Positions 52,921 through 61,897 of a stretch of 64,000 nucleotides of DNA are shown one piece after another. Numbering within the stretch: the first letter of the stretch is position 1; every line of letters begins with the position of its first letter. The notes under the pieces were generated by a model. That model ran no database searches and had not been told where the DNA came from. It was given only the letters and a program-made list of their open reading frames with translations. This DNA comes from Bacilli bacterium (GTDB lineage Bacteria; Bacillota_I; Bacilli_A; RF39; UBA660), in the NCBI GenBank assembly GCA_017409785.1, contig JAFQSD010000001.1, forward strand, positions 301,617-365,616, given 5' to 3'. A program made the translations under genes and the position numbers.

Positions 52921-54225
52921 CTATTTAATAATTTCTTTAAATGCATTTATTAATGAATCTACATAAGCACATCCCATAAAACATACAACACTGTCTTTTT
53001 CATCTTTTAACTTATCAATTGTTTCTTCACTAATAATGTCACCATTAGCTAATTTATCAATAATCATATGTGATGTAACACCAGGATAATCTTCTTGCTT
53101 TTCGCGGTTACTATCAATATCAGTTAAATAACTAACATCAGCCATATTAAATGCCTCAACAAACTCATCAGTAAAATCTACTGTTCTAGAGAATGTATTA
53201 GGCCTAAATACAACAACTAATCTCTTATCAGGATATTTTTGTCTTGCTGCATTTAAAGTTACTTTAATTTCTGTTGGATGATGAGCATAGTCATCTACAA
53301 TAATTGTATTACCTACTTTTTCTTCAGCAAATCTTCTTTTTGCATTTTTAAATGTAGCAAAATATTTCTTAATGTCTTCTTTATCAATTCCGATTTCACG
53401 ACAAATCATAATTGCTGCAGCAGCATTTGCTACCATATGTTCTCCATATACAGGAATTAAGAAATTATCATAAAATTCTCCATCAATATATAAATCAAAT
53501 TTAGGTCCACCCTCAGTTAATTCCATATTCTTAATTACAATATCATTATCTTCATTAAATCCATAAAATTTAACTGGAGTTTTATAATTAATTTTTCTAA
53601 CTTCTTGATTATCTCCATTTGCTACAACTAAATTTTTAGTTTGATTAGCAAACACCTCAAATGTATCACGAATATCATCTATATCTTTATAGATTTCCAT
53701 ATGTTCTTCTTCAATATTTGTAATAATTGAATATGCAGGATGATAAGCCTTAAAATGACGATTAAACTCATCTGACTCAACTACATAATATTTATTATCA
53801 CGAGTTGCTTTACCATCTCCAGCACCGATAAAATAATTACACCCAACTGTATTTTCAAGTACATGTTTAATCATTGATGAAGTAGATGTTTTACCATGTG
53901 TACCACTAACACCAATAGTTTCAAACTGACTAACTACATCTCCCATAATTTCATGATATCTTTTGATTGTTAGACCAAGTTCTTTAACTCTAACAAGTTC
54001 TGGATGATCTTCTTTAAATGCTACACTATAAGTAACAATAGTATCTTTATCAATTTCATGATCATGATCATAAAAAATTTGAATGCCTCTTTCTTCTAAT
54101 CCATCTTGTGTAAATTTATGTCCTCTTGCATCATCATACCCACTTACTTCATTACCTAAATCAAATAAGATTTGTGCAAGTGTTGACATTCCTGTTCCCT
54201 TTATACCAATACAATAATACTTCAC
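52921..54225 (-). CDS. murC: UDP-N-acetylmuramate-L-alanine ligase
   Basis: 434 residues. MurC order: N-terminal KYYCIGIKGTGMSTLAQIL (UDP-binding), ATP loop GVSGTHGKTSTSSMI (about 105-119), ESDEFNRHF, NIEEEHMEIY, NAAAAIMI, and C-terminal VDDYAHHPTEIKVTL. It adds L-Ala to UDP-MurNAc, the first peptide step of peptidoglycan. The proposed start is GTG at 54225, matching the family's short lead before the glycine-rich loop; a GTG at 54234 is possible. The NHPE loop is replaced by NIEEEH here, as in a branch of MurC/Mpl-like enzymes; Mpl is a less likely alternative. Confidence 0.92.
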   Translation of the reverse strand: MKYYCIGIKGTGMSTLAQILFDLGNEVSGYDDARGHKFTQDGLEERGIQIFYDHDHEIDKDTIVTYSVAFKEDHPELVRVKELGLTIKRYHEIMGDVVSQFETIGVSGTHGKTSTSSMIKHVLENTVGCNYFIGAGDGKATRDNKYYVVESDEFNRHFKAYHPAYSIITNIEEEHMEIYKDIDDIRDTFEVFANQTKNLVVANGDNQEVRKINYKTPVKFYGFNEDNDIVIKNMELTEGGPKFDLYIDGEFYDNFLIPVYGEHMVANAAAAIMICREIGIDKEDIKKYFATFKNAKRRFAEEKVGNTIIVDDYAHHPTEIKVTLNAARQKYPDKRLVVVFRPNTFSRTVDFTDEFVEAFNMADVSYLTDIDSNREKQEDYPGVTSHMIIDKLANGDIISEETIDKLKDEKDSVVCFMGCAYVDSLINAFKEIIK

Positions 54226-54340
54226 GTATATCACTCACTTTCTACTCTTCTAGTATAACTTAAAGAGTTTTTTTTGACAACTTTATTTACTATAACTTTA
54301 TGTAAAAAAATGTTATAATATTAGGGATAGAGGTGATTCT

Positions 54341-55225
54341 ATGAGTAAATATATTATTTTAGGGCATGAAAATCCAGATAACGATAGTATAGTAAGTGGA
54401 TATTTATTAGAAAAATTAATGAAACGACTAGGATACGATGTTGAATTTGTTATTCCAGACGAAGCAATTTCTGAAGAAAATATTATGCTTGCTAACTATT
54501 GCGGATTAGATCCAACATCATATCAAAAAGAAATACCAAATGACCCAAGCATTAAATATATTTTAGTTGATCATCACGAACGCATTGTTCCGAGAGAAAT
54601 AGTCGCAATAATAGATCATCATCCAACTGATAAAGATATTTCTTGTAAATACTATCAAAATGAAAGAGCTTGTTCGACTAGCTGTCTTATTGCCAAAGAT
54701 AGAGAAAGATTCTTTAGTTTAGACGACTTAAAAATGACTTGTCTATCTGCAATGGTAGACACTGCTGCTTTCCATTCAAATAAAACTGTCGTAAGAGATT
54801 ATTTATGGGTAAGAAGTTTATGTGCAAAATATGGATTTAATTATGAAGAATTAATGACTACAAGTATGTGTCCAACAGATATAAGCGATATAGAAAAAGC
54901 AAGTATAAATGGTCTTAAAAAACATGACCTGGCTGGTCACAAAGTGGCATCATCATTCTTACACTTACCTTCACCTACTGCTAATCAAGAAGAAATAAAT
55001 CAAATGATTGAACATTTAAAAACTTATATCAAAGAAGAAGGTTACGACTTATTTGCTTTTATTGTTCATGACATCACAAACTTTAAATCAACTCTTTATA
55101 AAATTAGAGAAGATAGTATTGATACAGTTCAATATGATGAATATACATCTCGTGGAACAAGAATTATTCCTGAATTAACCGAAGAATTAAAAACTTATCA
55201 AAAGAAAAAGACTACTAACTCATAG
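54341..55225 (+). CDS. DHH phosphoesterase, manganese pyrophosphatase-like
   Basis: 294 residues. HENPDNDSIVSGY near the start (metal-binding), VDHHERIV near 77, IIDHHPTDKD near 92, and the C-terminal DHHA2-like end SRGTRIIPELTEEL. The layout is that of family II inorganic pyrophosphatase (PpaC), which hydrolyses PPi with Mn2+; some relatives act on other phosphoesters. Length is close to PpaC (about 309). The ATG at 54341 follows AGAGGTGA. One of three + strand protein genes in the right arm. It overlaps the kinase-like gene by 11 bases at the 3' ends. Confidence 0.82.
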   Translation: MSKYIILGHENPDNDSIVSGYLLEKLMKRLGYDVEFVIPDEAISEENIMLANYCGLDPTSYQKEIPNDPSIKYILVDHHERIVPREIVAIIDHHPTDKDISCKYYQNERACSTSCLIAKDRERFFSLDDLKMTCLSAMVDTAAFHSNKTVVRDYLWVRSLCAKYGFNYEELMTTSMCPTDISDIEKASINGLKKHDLAGHKVASSFLHLPSPTANQEEINQMIEHLKTYIKEEGYDLFAFIVHDITNFKSTLYKIREDSIDTVQYDEYTSRGTRIIPELTEELKTYQKKKTTNS

Positions 55226-55236
55226 TAGTCTTTTTA
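55205..55236. terminator. Bidirectional terminator within the convergent overlap
   Basis: AAAGACTACT (55207-55216) and AGTAGTCTTT (55224-55233). Both genes end inside this hairpin. Confidence 0.83.
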
Positions 55237-55904
55237 TATACCTTAGGATAAGTACTTCTAACATCCCCAATTGTTTTTAATTCTCTATTAGCATACTCTG
55301 AACATCTATCAACTATTCTATTCATATAACTAAAATAATCATCATCGCTTACTTGTCCTTTAAAATAAACAGATGTCATTGCATAAAATAAACTTTTAAA
55401 AATATTTCTTCTAGTTGCCTCATATAACTCATCAGGAACAAATCTTTTATCTACTAAACTTAAATCTAAATCAAGTAAGTACATATCTCCGTTAAATAAA
55501 ATATTATCTCCACCAATATCTTCTGTTTTAACATGATTATCTGATAGTTTTCTAACACTATATTTTAATCCATCAAATCCCAGCATCAAATCACTAACTA
55601 AAGTATCATCTGCTAAATCTTCTAATTCTAAAGCCAAAACTTCATCCATCGAATAACCAAACAATTCTTTACTGCTTCTATATATATCTTTACCCCGAAT
55701 AACAAAAGGTAAATAATCAATATCAGAAATAGTTCTGATTGTTTCTAAAAATTCTATATTAATTGGATCATCTAAATCAGCATAATCATCACAAAATCTT
55801 TTGAAATAAATACCTGGCTCCATTTCAAAAACTTCACTGCAACTTCCTCCACCAATTCTTCTTCCTAAATTAATTTCATTAATACTTTCTATATATTTTT
55901 CCAT
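55215..55904 (-). CDS. Divergent protein-kinase-like protein
   Basis: 229 residues. GRRIGGGSCSEVFEM looks like a kinase glycine-rich loop (about 14-28); GIYFKRF offers the VAIK Lys; TEDIGGDNILF matches the catalytic loop DxKxxN in spacing, with Asp and Asn kept but Lys replaced by Gly; YLLDLDLS fills the DFG place. So the kinase fold is likely but activity is uncertain (Lys missing, DFG is DLD). It is shorter than a full Ser/Thr kinase (about 260). The ribosome binding site is weak. Partner unknown; it is convergent with the DHH enzyme. Confidence 0.7.
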   Translation of the reverse strand: MEKYIESINEINLGRRIGGGSCSEVFEMEPGIYFKRFCDDYADLDDPINIEFLETIRTISDIDYLPFVIRGKDIYRSSKELFGYSMDEVLALELEDLADDTLVSDLMLGFDGLKYSVRKLSDNHVKTEDIGGDNILFNGDMYLLDLDLSLVDKRFVPDELYEATRRNIFKSLFYAMTSVYFKGQVSDDDYFSYMNRIVDRCSEYANRELKTIGDVRSTYPKVYKKTTMS

Positions 55905-55921
55905 TCAACCAAACCCCAAAC

Positions 55922-56527
55922 TTAATCAATAATTTTATCTCTTACTGAATAAACACATCCACAATAGTCTTGTCTATATAAATTAAATTCATGAGATAAT
56001 TCAATACTTCTTTTATAACCATTTTTCTTTTTAAAATCCGAATATAAAAAATTAATATTATATGTTTCTTGTAATGACTCCCCTATTTCATTAATCCATT
56101 TTGCATACTTATAAGGGCTTAAACTAAGTGTTGTAGTAAAGTAATCAAAATTTAATTCTTTAGCAACCTTAGCAGTCTCTTCAAGTCTTAACTTATAACA
56201 TTTATAACATCTGCTACCACGTTCAGGTTCATTTTCTAATCCCCTAGCTATATCAAAAAACTCTCGTGGTTCATATCTTCCCGCAATAACTTCAATTTTA
56301 TATTTTGTTTTAAAACTAGAAGTAAATTTTTTAATTTCTTCTAATCTCTTTTCATATTCATCTTTATCAGTAATATTAGGATTATAATATAAAATTGTAA
56401 TATTAAAGAAATTACCTAATCTTTCTAATACAGTTGAACTACATGGAGCACAACAAGCATGAAGTAATAAACTACTACCCTCACTAGTATTCTTTATAAT
56501 TTCTTCCATCTTCAAATCATAATTCAT
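55922..56527 (-). CDS. queH: Epoxyqueuosine reductase QueH
   Basis: 201 residues. LLHACCAPCSSTVLERL (the CC..C Fe-S/catalytic motif near 24-31), YNPNI, GSRCYKCYKLRLEETA (CxxC), and the end YCGCVYSVRD. QueH (DUF208) makes queuosine in tRNA by reducing epoxyqueuosine, replacing QueG. Start ATG 56527 behind GAGGGG; the longer start at 56590 overlaps the divergent ZIP gene's promoter. 3 nt or so from the ZIP promoter region. Confidence 0.93.
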   Translation of the reverse strand: MNYDLKMEEIIKNTSEGSSLLLHACCAPCSSTVLERLGNFFNITILYYNPNITDKDEYEKRLEEIKKFTSSFKTKYKIEVIAGRYEPREFFDIARGLENEPERGSRCYKCYKLRLEETAKVAKELNFDYFTTTLSLSPYKYAKWINEIGESLQETYNINFLYSDFKKKNGYKRSIELSHEFNLYRQDYCGCVYSVRDKIID

Positions 56528-56601
56528 AGTATTCCCCTCATTTCTTTCGTATTTTATCATAAAATACAAATAATTTCCAGTATAAAACATATAATAAAAC
56601 T

Positions 56602-57345
56602 ATGAATATAAAAATATCACTTTTAATTACAACTTTAGCAGGTCTAACAACAACACTAGGAATAATACCCTGTTTTTTTAAAATCAAAAAACAAGATAAC
56701 TTAATTGCAAATATCTTAGCATTCGCATCAGGAATAATGATTACAATTTCAATAATATCATTAATACCTGAAGCAACAAATCTATTAAACGAAAAGTATA
56801 AACCATTCCCAGCTCTCATAATATGTACAATATTTATTGTATTAGGAATATTACTCTCAACATTAATAGATAATAAAACAGAAAAGTATAAAAAAGATAA
56901 TTTATATAAATTAGGTATAATGGCAACCATTGCCTTAATGTTACATAACATCCCAGAAGGAATTACTACTTTTATAACATCATCATTAAATCAAGAATTA
57001 GGATATAAATTAGCTATTGCTATAACATTACATAATATTCCAGAAGGATTATCAATTGCTATACCAATTTATTACTCTACAAAAAGTAAATTAAAAGCCT
57101 TTACATATACTTTTATATCAGGTTTTTCAGAAACCTTTGGAGCAATAATTGCCTATATTTTTTTAAAAAACATTATAACTCCATTATTATTAAGTATTAT
57201 TTTAGCTTTAACAGCCGGTATAATGATAGATATATCTATATATGAATTATTACCTACTTCTTTTAAATATAAAAAGAACAAAGTAGCATTTATGTACTTT
57301 GTTCTAGGTATAATCTTAATGTTTTTCATAGAACTAGCAATTTAA
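56602..57345 (+). CDS. ZIP-family metal transporter
   Basis: 247 residues, about eight membrane helices. Helix 4 and 5 motifs LMLHNIPEGITTFITSS (HNxPEG) and TLHNIPEGLSIAIPIYY are the ZIP metal-binding signature. It likely imports zinc or another divalent metal (ZupT type). The ATG at 56602 has no visible ribosome binding site, but TATAAT at 56590-56595 is only 6 nt upstream, so the mRNA may be leaderless. It is divergent from queH and overlaps the TPR gene's 3' end by 4 bases. Confidence 0.9.
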   Translation: MNIKISLLITTLAGLTTTLGIIPCFFKIKKQDNLIANILAFASGIMITISIISLIPEATNLLNEKYKPFPALIICTIFIVLGILLSTLIDNKTEKYKKDNLYKLGIMATIALMLHNIPEGITTFITSSLNQELGYKLAIAITLHNIPEGLSIAIPIYYSTKSKLKAFTYTFISGFSETFGAIIAYIFLKNIITPLLLSIILALTAGIMIDISIYELLPTSFKYKKNKVAFMYFVLGIILMFFIELAI

Positions 57346-58922
57346 GAAGAACTAGTTCTATTTTGATTCTTATATATTTTTCTATTTCTTTCAAATTGTT
57401 TAACTTTGCCACGTTCTTCAGGAGCACATTCTCTTTGTACTTCTTCAAACAATTTATTAGCAACACTTTCATGACCAGTTTGTAATAAACCTCTAATAAT
57501 AGCAAGTTTACCATCAAGCGAAGCATCATAAAAGTCTAATACATCATCATTTTCTTTTCTCTCAAAATCAGCCTCATTCATTCTAATATTACGTGATTTT
57601 TTCTTTTTTACTTCATCATGTTGATCTAATTTATCATCTTCAACTTTAACTTTCTTCTTTTTACCATAAAGTCTATCAGTTAAAAATTCAAAATCTCTTG
57701 GAAACACTCTATGAATCTTTTTCATCATTTTAATATATTTCTTAGATTCGGGTATATTCTTTTTAATTTTTTCAATCTTCGCTAAAAACATATATGCTTT
57801 TTCGGTTTTAACTCCACCTTGTTCTAAATAACTTAAAAACATTTCTTTAGCTTGAGAAAACATCCCCATTCTAAACATAACCTTCGCAATATAATAATCA
57901 CATATAGGAAGACCATACTCTTCCTTTAAAGCTGTATATTCATCTAAACACGCTTGATTTAATTTTTTCTTATATTTTGACTTAGCATGTAATCTCTTAG
58001 AAGTAAAATCATTTTGTTCTTCTTCACTCAATCTATTAAAGGCTTTCTTTTCTCTAACAAATCCTCTTAAGTATTCAACTACATCTAAATAATTTTCAAA
58101 ATCTTTTCTCTCAGAAATTGTATCTAATAAATAACTAGCACTATCTAGTGCACCACTCTCAATAATATCTTGTATCTTTCTAAAAAAACTTTCTTGATCA
58201 TATTTACCAAGTTCATAAAGTCTTAAACAATAATCAGAGTAAACAATATAATCTTCATTTTTTAAACTATCTTCTGTAAGTCCGTTCATATAATATTTAG
58301 CTTCTTTTTCCTTTACAGCCTGTACTAAAGTAATTAAAGTATCTACTTCCATCGGATAATTTTTTTCACGAATTATATAATCCATTCTTTTTAATTTACT
58401 TAATGCATCTTTAAAATCTTTTTTATTGTAAGCCATTATTACTTCATTATATAATCTAGTAAGTTCAGGATTATCACTTAAATCATTAAAACCACATTTT
58501 TCATTTGGTACAACGCCAGAATAATTGTATAAATAAGTTAAAAATCCTTCATCTAAAGATTTAATTGAATTTAATAAATCTAAAGGAAAAGAAAAATCAA
58601 CTTCTTTTTCATTATAAAAAACAAATCCATTTAAAACCTCATATGCTTTCGCAAAATCCCCCTTTTTTACATAACACTTATACATATTGTAGTAACAAGT
58701 TGGATTCTCTGGTTTTAAAACAAGTGCTTGTTCTAAATAAGATAGCGCATCATTTGGATTACCAAACAAACTATGTAATTTACCCATATTAAAATAATAA
58801 AAATATGGATCACTTTCACGTAATTGTTCTAAATTATTAACTGCATTACTAAATTGTCTATCACTAATACTTTTATATTTATATAAACGTTGTACATAAC
58901 CTCGTAATTCTCTATTTGTCAT
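57342..58922 (-). CDS. TPR-repeat protein
   Basis: 526 residues. N-terminal TPR units (SDPYFYYFNMGKLHSLFGNPNDALSYLEQALVLKPENPTCYYNMYKCYVKKGDFAKAYEVLNGF, about 35-100) and later ones (CDYYIAKVMFRMGMFSQAKEMFLSYLEQGG; AYMFLAKIEKIKKNIPESKKYIKMM), a basic strip KKKKVKVEDDK, then a charged tail. No membrane span. A scaffold or regulatory adaptor is likely, partner unknown. GGAGGG precedes the ATG at 58922. Single gene. Confidence 0.85.
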   Translation of the reverse strand: MTNRELRGYVQRLYKYKSISDRQFSNAVNNLEQLRESDPYFYYFNMGKLHSLFGNPNDALSYLEQALVLKPENPTCYYNMYKCYVKKGDFAKAYEVLNGFVFYNEKEVDFSFPLDLLNSIKSLDEGFLTYLYNYSGVVPNEKCGFNDLSDNPELTRLYNEVIMAYNKKDFKDALSKLKRMDYIIREKNYPMEVDTLITLVQAVKEKEAKYYMNGLTEDSLKNEDYIVYSDYCLRLYELGKYDQESFFRKIQDIIESGALDSASYLLDTISERKDFENYLDVVEYLRGFVREKKAFNRLSEEEQNDFTSKRLHAKSKYKKKLNQACLDEYTALKEEYGLPICDYYIAKVMFRMGMFSQAKEMFLSYLEQGGVKTEKAYMFLAKIEKIKKNIPESKKYIKMMKKIHRVFPRDFEFLTDRLYGKKKKVKVEDDKLDQHDEVKKKKSRNIRMNEADFERKENDDVLDFYDASLDGKLAIIRGLLQTGHESVANKLFEEVQRECAPEERGKVKQFERNRKIYKNQNRTSSS

Positions 58923-58976
58923 AATAACCCTCCTAATGTTTATTATTATATACTAAAATTATTTATAATAAAAGAA

Positions 58977-58997
58977 AAAGACGAATTACTCGTCTTT
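58977..58997 (-). terminator. Terminator of the membrane HTH gene
   Basis: AAAGACGA (58977-58984), loop ATTAC, TCGTCTTT (58990-58997), read on the - strand into TTCTTTT. Confidence 0.82.
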
Positions 58998-60617
58998 ATA
59001 CTTACAATCAAAGTCAATTAATTCACCATTAGGAGCCATTCTAACTTCTTTTGTACAAACACAATTATCATCATATGAATATTCACCATTTCTAGCATCA
59101 TATTCCATTTCACAACTATAATCTAAGTAAATCTTTTGTTCATAACTATTTACCTTATATCCATAATCAGTTTTCTCATAATCAACTAAATATATCTTTT
59201 TAGCATTATCAATTAACTTTTTAGCAATCTTTTCATTACAAACAATTTCTATTTTTCCATCTGGAGAATAATAACTTCTAAATATCTTATTTTCTAAATC
59301 GTTATTTAAAACATTTATAAATTCATTAAATTCTAAATAAGAAGAATTATGAAAACTATATATTCTCATTCCATAATCAGTACTAGACCAACTATTTATT
59401 TTCTTAAAAAATTTCTCATGATTAATTCCAACCACTTTAATAATATCATCACTCATAGAATTATCAATTCTAATTGTATAACCTTCCATATCATGAACAT
59501 CTATTACTAAATTTGAAACAACATCCTTTTCTAATTCTTTAGAAACATTGTTTCCTTTAATACCATCAATATCATCTTTAAAACTAAATTCAGTAATTCC
59601 TATTGCTCCAAGACCAATACCTAAACCAACAGCAACTAATGAACTCAAAATAGCAAAGAAACATTTCTTAAAATCTATTTTTTTATTAACGATAAAATAA
59701 GTAAGGCATATCAAAATAATAACATTAATAATTCCAATTCCAATTAGTCCAATATCAGCGCCAACAAACAAAATTGAATATTTGCTTAAAAAGACAGATA
59801 CAACTAACAGTGCAACAATAGATACTAAGGTACCTACGAAGCAGCAAGAAACAACAGCAACAAAAGCTTTAAATATCCCAACAATAATCTTTGATAAAGT
59901 AGTCAAAAAAGCAAAAGTAGTATGCTTATCTCTAATGATAATTTTAGGTTCTTTATTTGTATTAAATTGTACTTTATTATTTTCCTTTTCACTCTTATTG
60001 GATTTAGCACTATTTTCTTCTACCAAATCTTGTTTATTGAAATTAGTATTTTCATCATTTAATGCTTTATCATAAAAATCTAAATATCTAATTTTAAATA
60101 CATGAACAACTATAATTCCAGAAAAACATATTAAAACAATTTCTATAATTGCTTGAACAATATTATATATTGAATAATAAAAATCTCTTGATAAGAATCC
60201 AACTAAATCCATAATTACATTAATACAAACACTAGATATAATTAAACCACATACAAATAGAATTAATATTAATATTCCTAATTCAACTACACATTTTAAT
60301 ATACTAGTAAATTTCATACTAGAAAACATATTAATTGTCTTAATCACAAACTCTAAAAAAGAATCAAAGACAATTGCTAAATTATTTTTACTCTTTCTAT
60401 CAATCTGTTCAATGTCATTAACCTTATCATTAATAAGATCATCCATTCTACAATCAAATAAATTACATATTTGAATTATTTTGTCAGTTTCAGGATAAGT
60501 ATTATTACTTTCCCACTTAGACACTGACTGTCTAGATACATTTAGTTTAGAAGCTAATTCTTCTTGTGAAAGACCATTTTTCTTTCTAAGTAAGATTAAT
60601 TTATCTCCAAACTTCAT
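58986..60617 (-). CDS. Xre-family HTH protein with membrane domain
   Basis: 543 residues. The first 65 residues are an Xre HTH (LILLRKKNGLSQEELASKLNVSRQSVSKWES). Helices at about 95-145 and 150-185, a cytoplasmic loop, and three or more helices between about 245 and 350 follow; the C-terminal 190 residues look extracytoplasmic and contain Cys pairs near the end. This is a membrane-bound regulator; the tail may sense an outer signal (inference). ATG 60617 after GAGGTGA; the 16-residue longer frame is rejected. Two GTTGCATT words upstream (60660, 60702) may be its operators. Confidence 0.8.
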   Translation of the reverse strand: MKFGDKLILLRKKNGLSQEELASKLNVSRQSVSKWESNNTYPETDKIIQICNLFDCRMDDLINDKVNDIEQIDRKSKNNLAIVFDSFLEFVIKTINMFSSMKFTSILKCVVELGILILILFVCGLIISSVCINVIMDLVGFLSRDFYYSIYNIVQAIIEIVLICFSGIIVVHVFKIRYLDFYDKALNDENTNFNKQDLVEENSAKSNKSEKENNKVQFNTNKEPKIIIRDKHTTFAFLTTLSKIIVGIFKAFVAVVSCCFVGTLVSIVALLVVSVFLSKYSILFVGADIGLIGIGIINVIILICLTYFIVNKKIDFKKCFFAILSSLVAVGLGIGLGAIGITEFSFKDDIDGIKGNNVSKELEKDVVSNLVIDVHDMEGYTIRIDNSMSDDIIKVVGINHEKFFKKINSWSSTDYGMRIYSFHNSSYLEFNEFINVLNNDLENKIFRSYYSPDGKIEIVCNEKIAKKLIDNAKKIYLVDYEKTDYGYKVNSYEQKIYLDYSCEMEYDARNGEYSYDDNCVCTKEVRMAPNGELIDFDCKYKDE

Positions 60618-60659
60618 ATTATCACCTCTCCTCACAATCAATTCTATGAAAAATTCTAG

Positions 60660-60713
60660 TTGCATTCTACCAACTTTACTTGGAAATTATGTATAATTTG
60701 GGTTGCATTTACT
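60660..60713. promoter_or_regulatory. Direct repeats upstream of the membrane HTH gene
   Basis: GTTGCATTCTAC (60660-60671) and GTTGCATTTACT (60702-60713), 42 bp apart, about four helical turns, upstream of the Xre HTH gene. Possible operator pair; no other support. Confidence 0.4.
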
Positions 60714-60729
60714 ATTATAGTACCATAAT

Positions 60730-60759
60730 AACAAAAAAATATCAGAAAACTGATATTTT
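60730..60759 (-). terminator. Terminator of the acyltransferase gene
   Basis: AAATATCAG (60737-60745), loop AAAA, CTGATATTT (60750-60758), read on the - strand into a TTTTTT tail. Confidence 0.85.
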
Positions 60760-61840
60760 AAAACAAATTTTTTAAATATTTCTTTTCAAGGTTATATACT
60801 CTTTCTTTAACTTTAAATAACTTAAATAATAAATGTCTAATATAATCTATAAATGAACAAAGTAAATAAACAACAAATGCCCATACAAAGATCAATATAA
60901 CCATTTTAATTATTCTATATTCAGTTAAATAAATAAACTTATATAACCAAAATTTATATAATAACAAATAATTACAATGAATTAAATATACTCCAAAAGA
61001 TATAGGTGCAAAAAATGAAACAATTTTTTTAATTAAATCATTCAACTTTAAATTAGAGAAAAATCCTACTAAGAATACACCACATAATAAAATAGTTGGC
61101 GAAGTATATTCTACAAACATCATATTATATTTTATTTCTCCAAATATCTTTGTTGATATAAACTCAATATTTACCTTAGCTAAAAATGTAAATAAAGCTA
61201 AAGCAAGATAATATACTAAATAATTTAAGGATTTATCTTTTGAAAAAACATTATATTTATGTAAAAATCCACCCATCAAATATAAATACATTAACCAAAC
61301 TGCACTATATCCTTTATTCGTTAGAAAAGGATCTTCCATTAAAAATGTTGGGAATAAACTTAAGAAAATGAATCCCAATCCTAATATAACACTCATTTGT
61401 TTCTTATTAAATTTTTCTAAAGTTAAATTAAGAATTGGAATAAACATATACATAATAAAGTATGCTGTAAAATACCAATATTCTTTATTTAATGCTGGTA
61501 AGAAAGCACTTTTTAAACTAGATAAAGAAAATTCCTGCCACCCTAATATCCAAAACCCTAAATTAATTGAAAAAGTATAAAAGAATACCTGTAACCATAA
61601 AGTAATAATATTTGTAAATTTAAACTTACTTTTATAGCCAACATATCCAGATATTAATGCATAACAATTTACTGCACAAAAGCAAAAAATATATATAAAC
61701 CAAATTATTCTACTAGTTGTCATATTACCAGTATCAGCATAAAGCATTCCACCATTTCCAATAACATGTAATACAACAACCATAAACATTGATACTATTC
61801 TAAGTAGATCAATACCATAATTACGTTTATCTTCTTTCAT
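60758..61840 (-). CDS. Acyltransferase 3 family membrane protein
   Basis: 360 residues, about ten membrane helices. The start NYGIDLLRIVSMFMVVVLHV contains the family's R and H (acyl transfer His near 25), and NKEYWYFTAYFIMYMFIPILN is typical of the OafA/WecH group. Such enzymes O-acetylate surface sugars or peptidoglycan. Position before the acyl-CoA ligase may be chance. ATG 61840 after GGTGAGG. Single gene. Confidence 0.88.
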   Translation of the reverse strand: MKEDKRNYGIDLLRIVSMFMVVVLHVIGNGGMLYADTGNMTTSRIIWFIYIFCFCAVNCYALISGYVGYKSKFKFTNIITLWLQVFFYTFSINLGFWILGWQEFSLSSLKSAFLPALNKEYWYFTAYFIMYMFIPILNLTLEKFNKKQMSVILGLGFIFLSLFPTFLMEDPFLTNKGYSAVWLMYLYLMGGFLHKYNVFSKDKSLNYLVYYLALALFTFLAKVNIEFISTKIFGEIKYNMMFVEYTSPTILLCGVFLVGFFSNLKLNDLIKKIVSFFAPISFGVYLIHCNYLLLYKFWLYKFIYLTEYRIIKMVILIFVWAFVVYLLCSFIDYIRHLLFKLFKVKERVYNLEKKYLKNLF

Positions 61841-61869
61841 TTTACCTCACCCATTATAAGAATAACATA

Positions 61870-61897
61870 AAATAAAAGAAGTAGCAAACGCTACTCC
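61870..61897 (-). terminator. Terminator of the acyl-CoA ligase gene
   Basis: AGTAGC (61880-61885), loop AAAC, GCTACT (61890-61895), read on the - strand into TTCTTTTATTTT. It overlaps the stop region. Confidence 0.75.
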
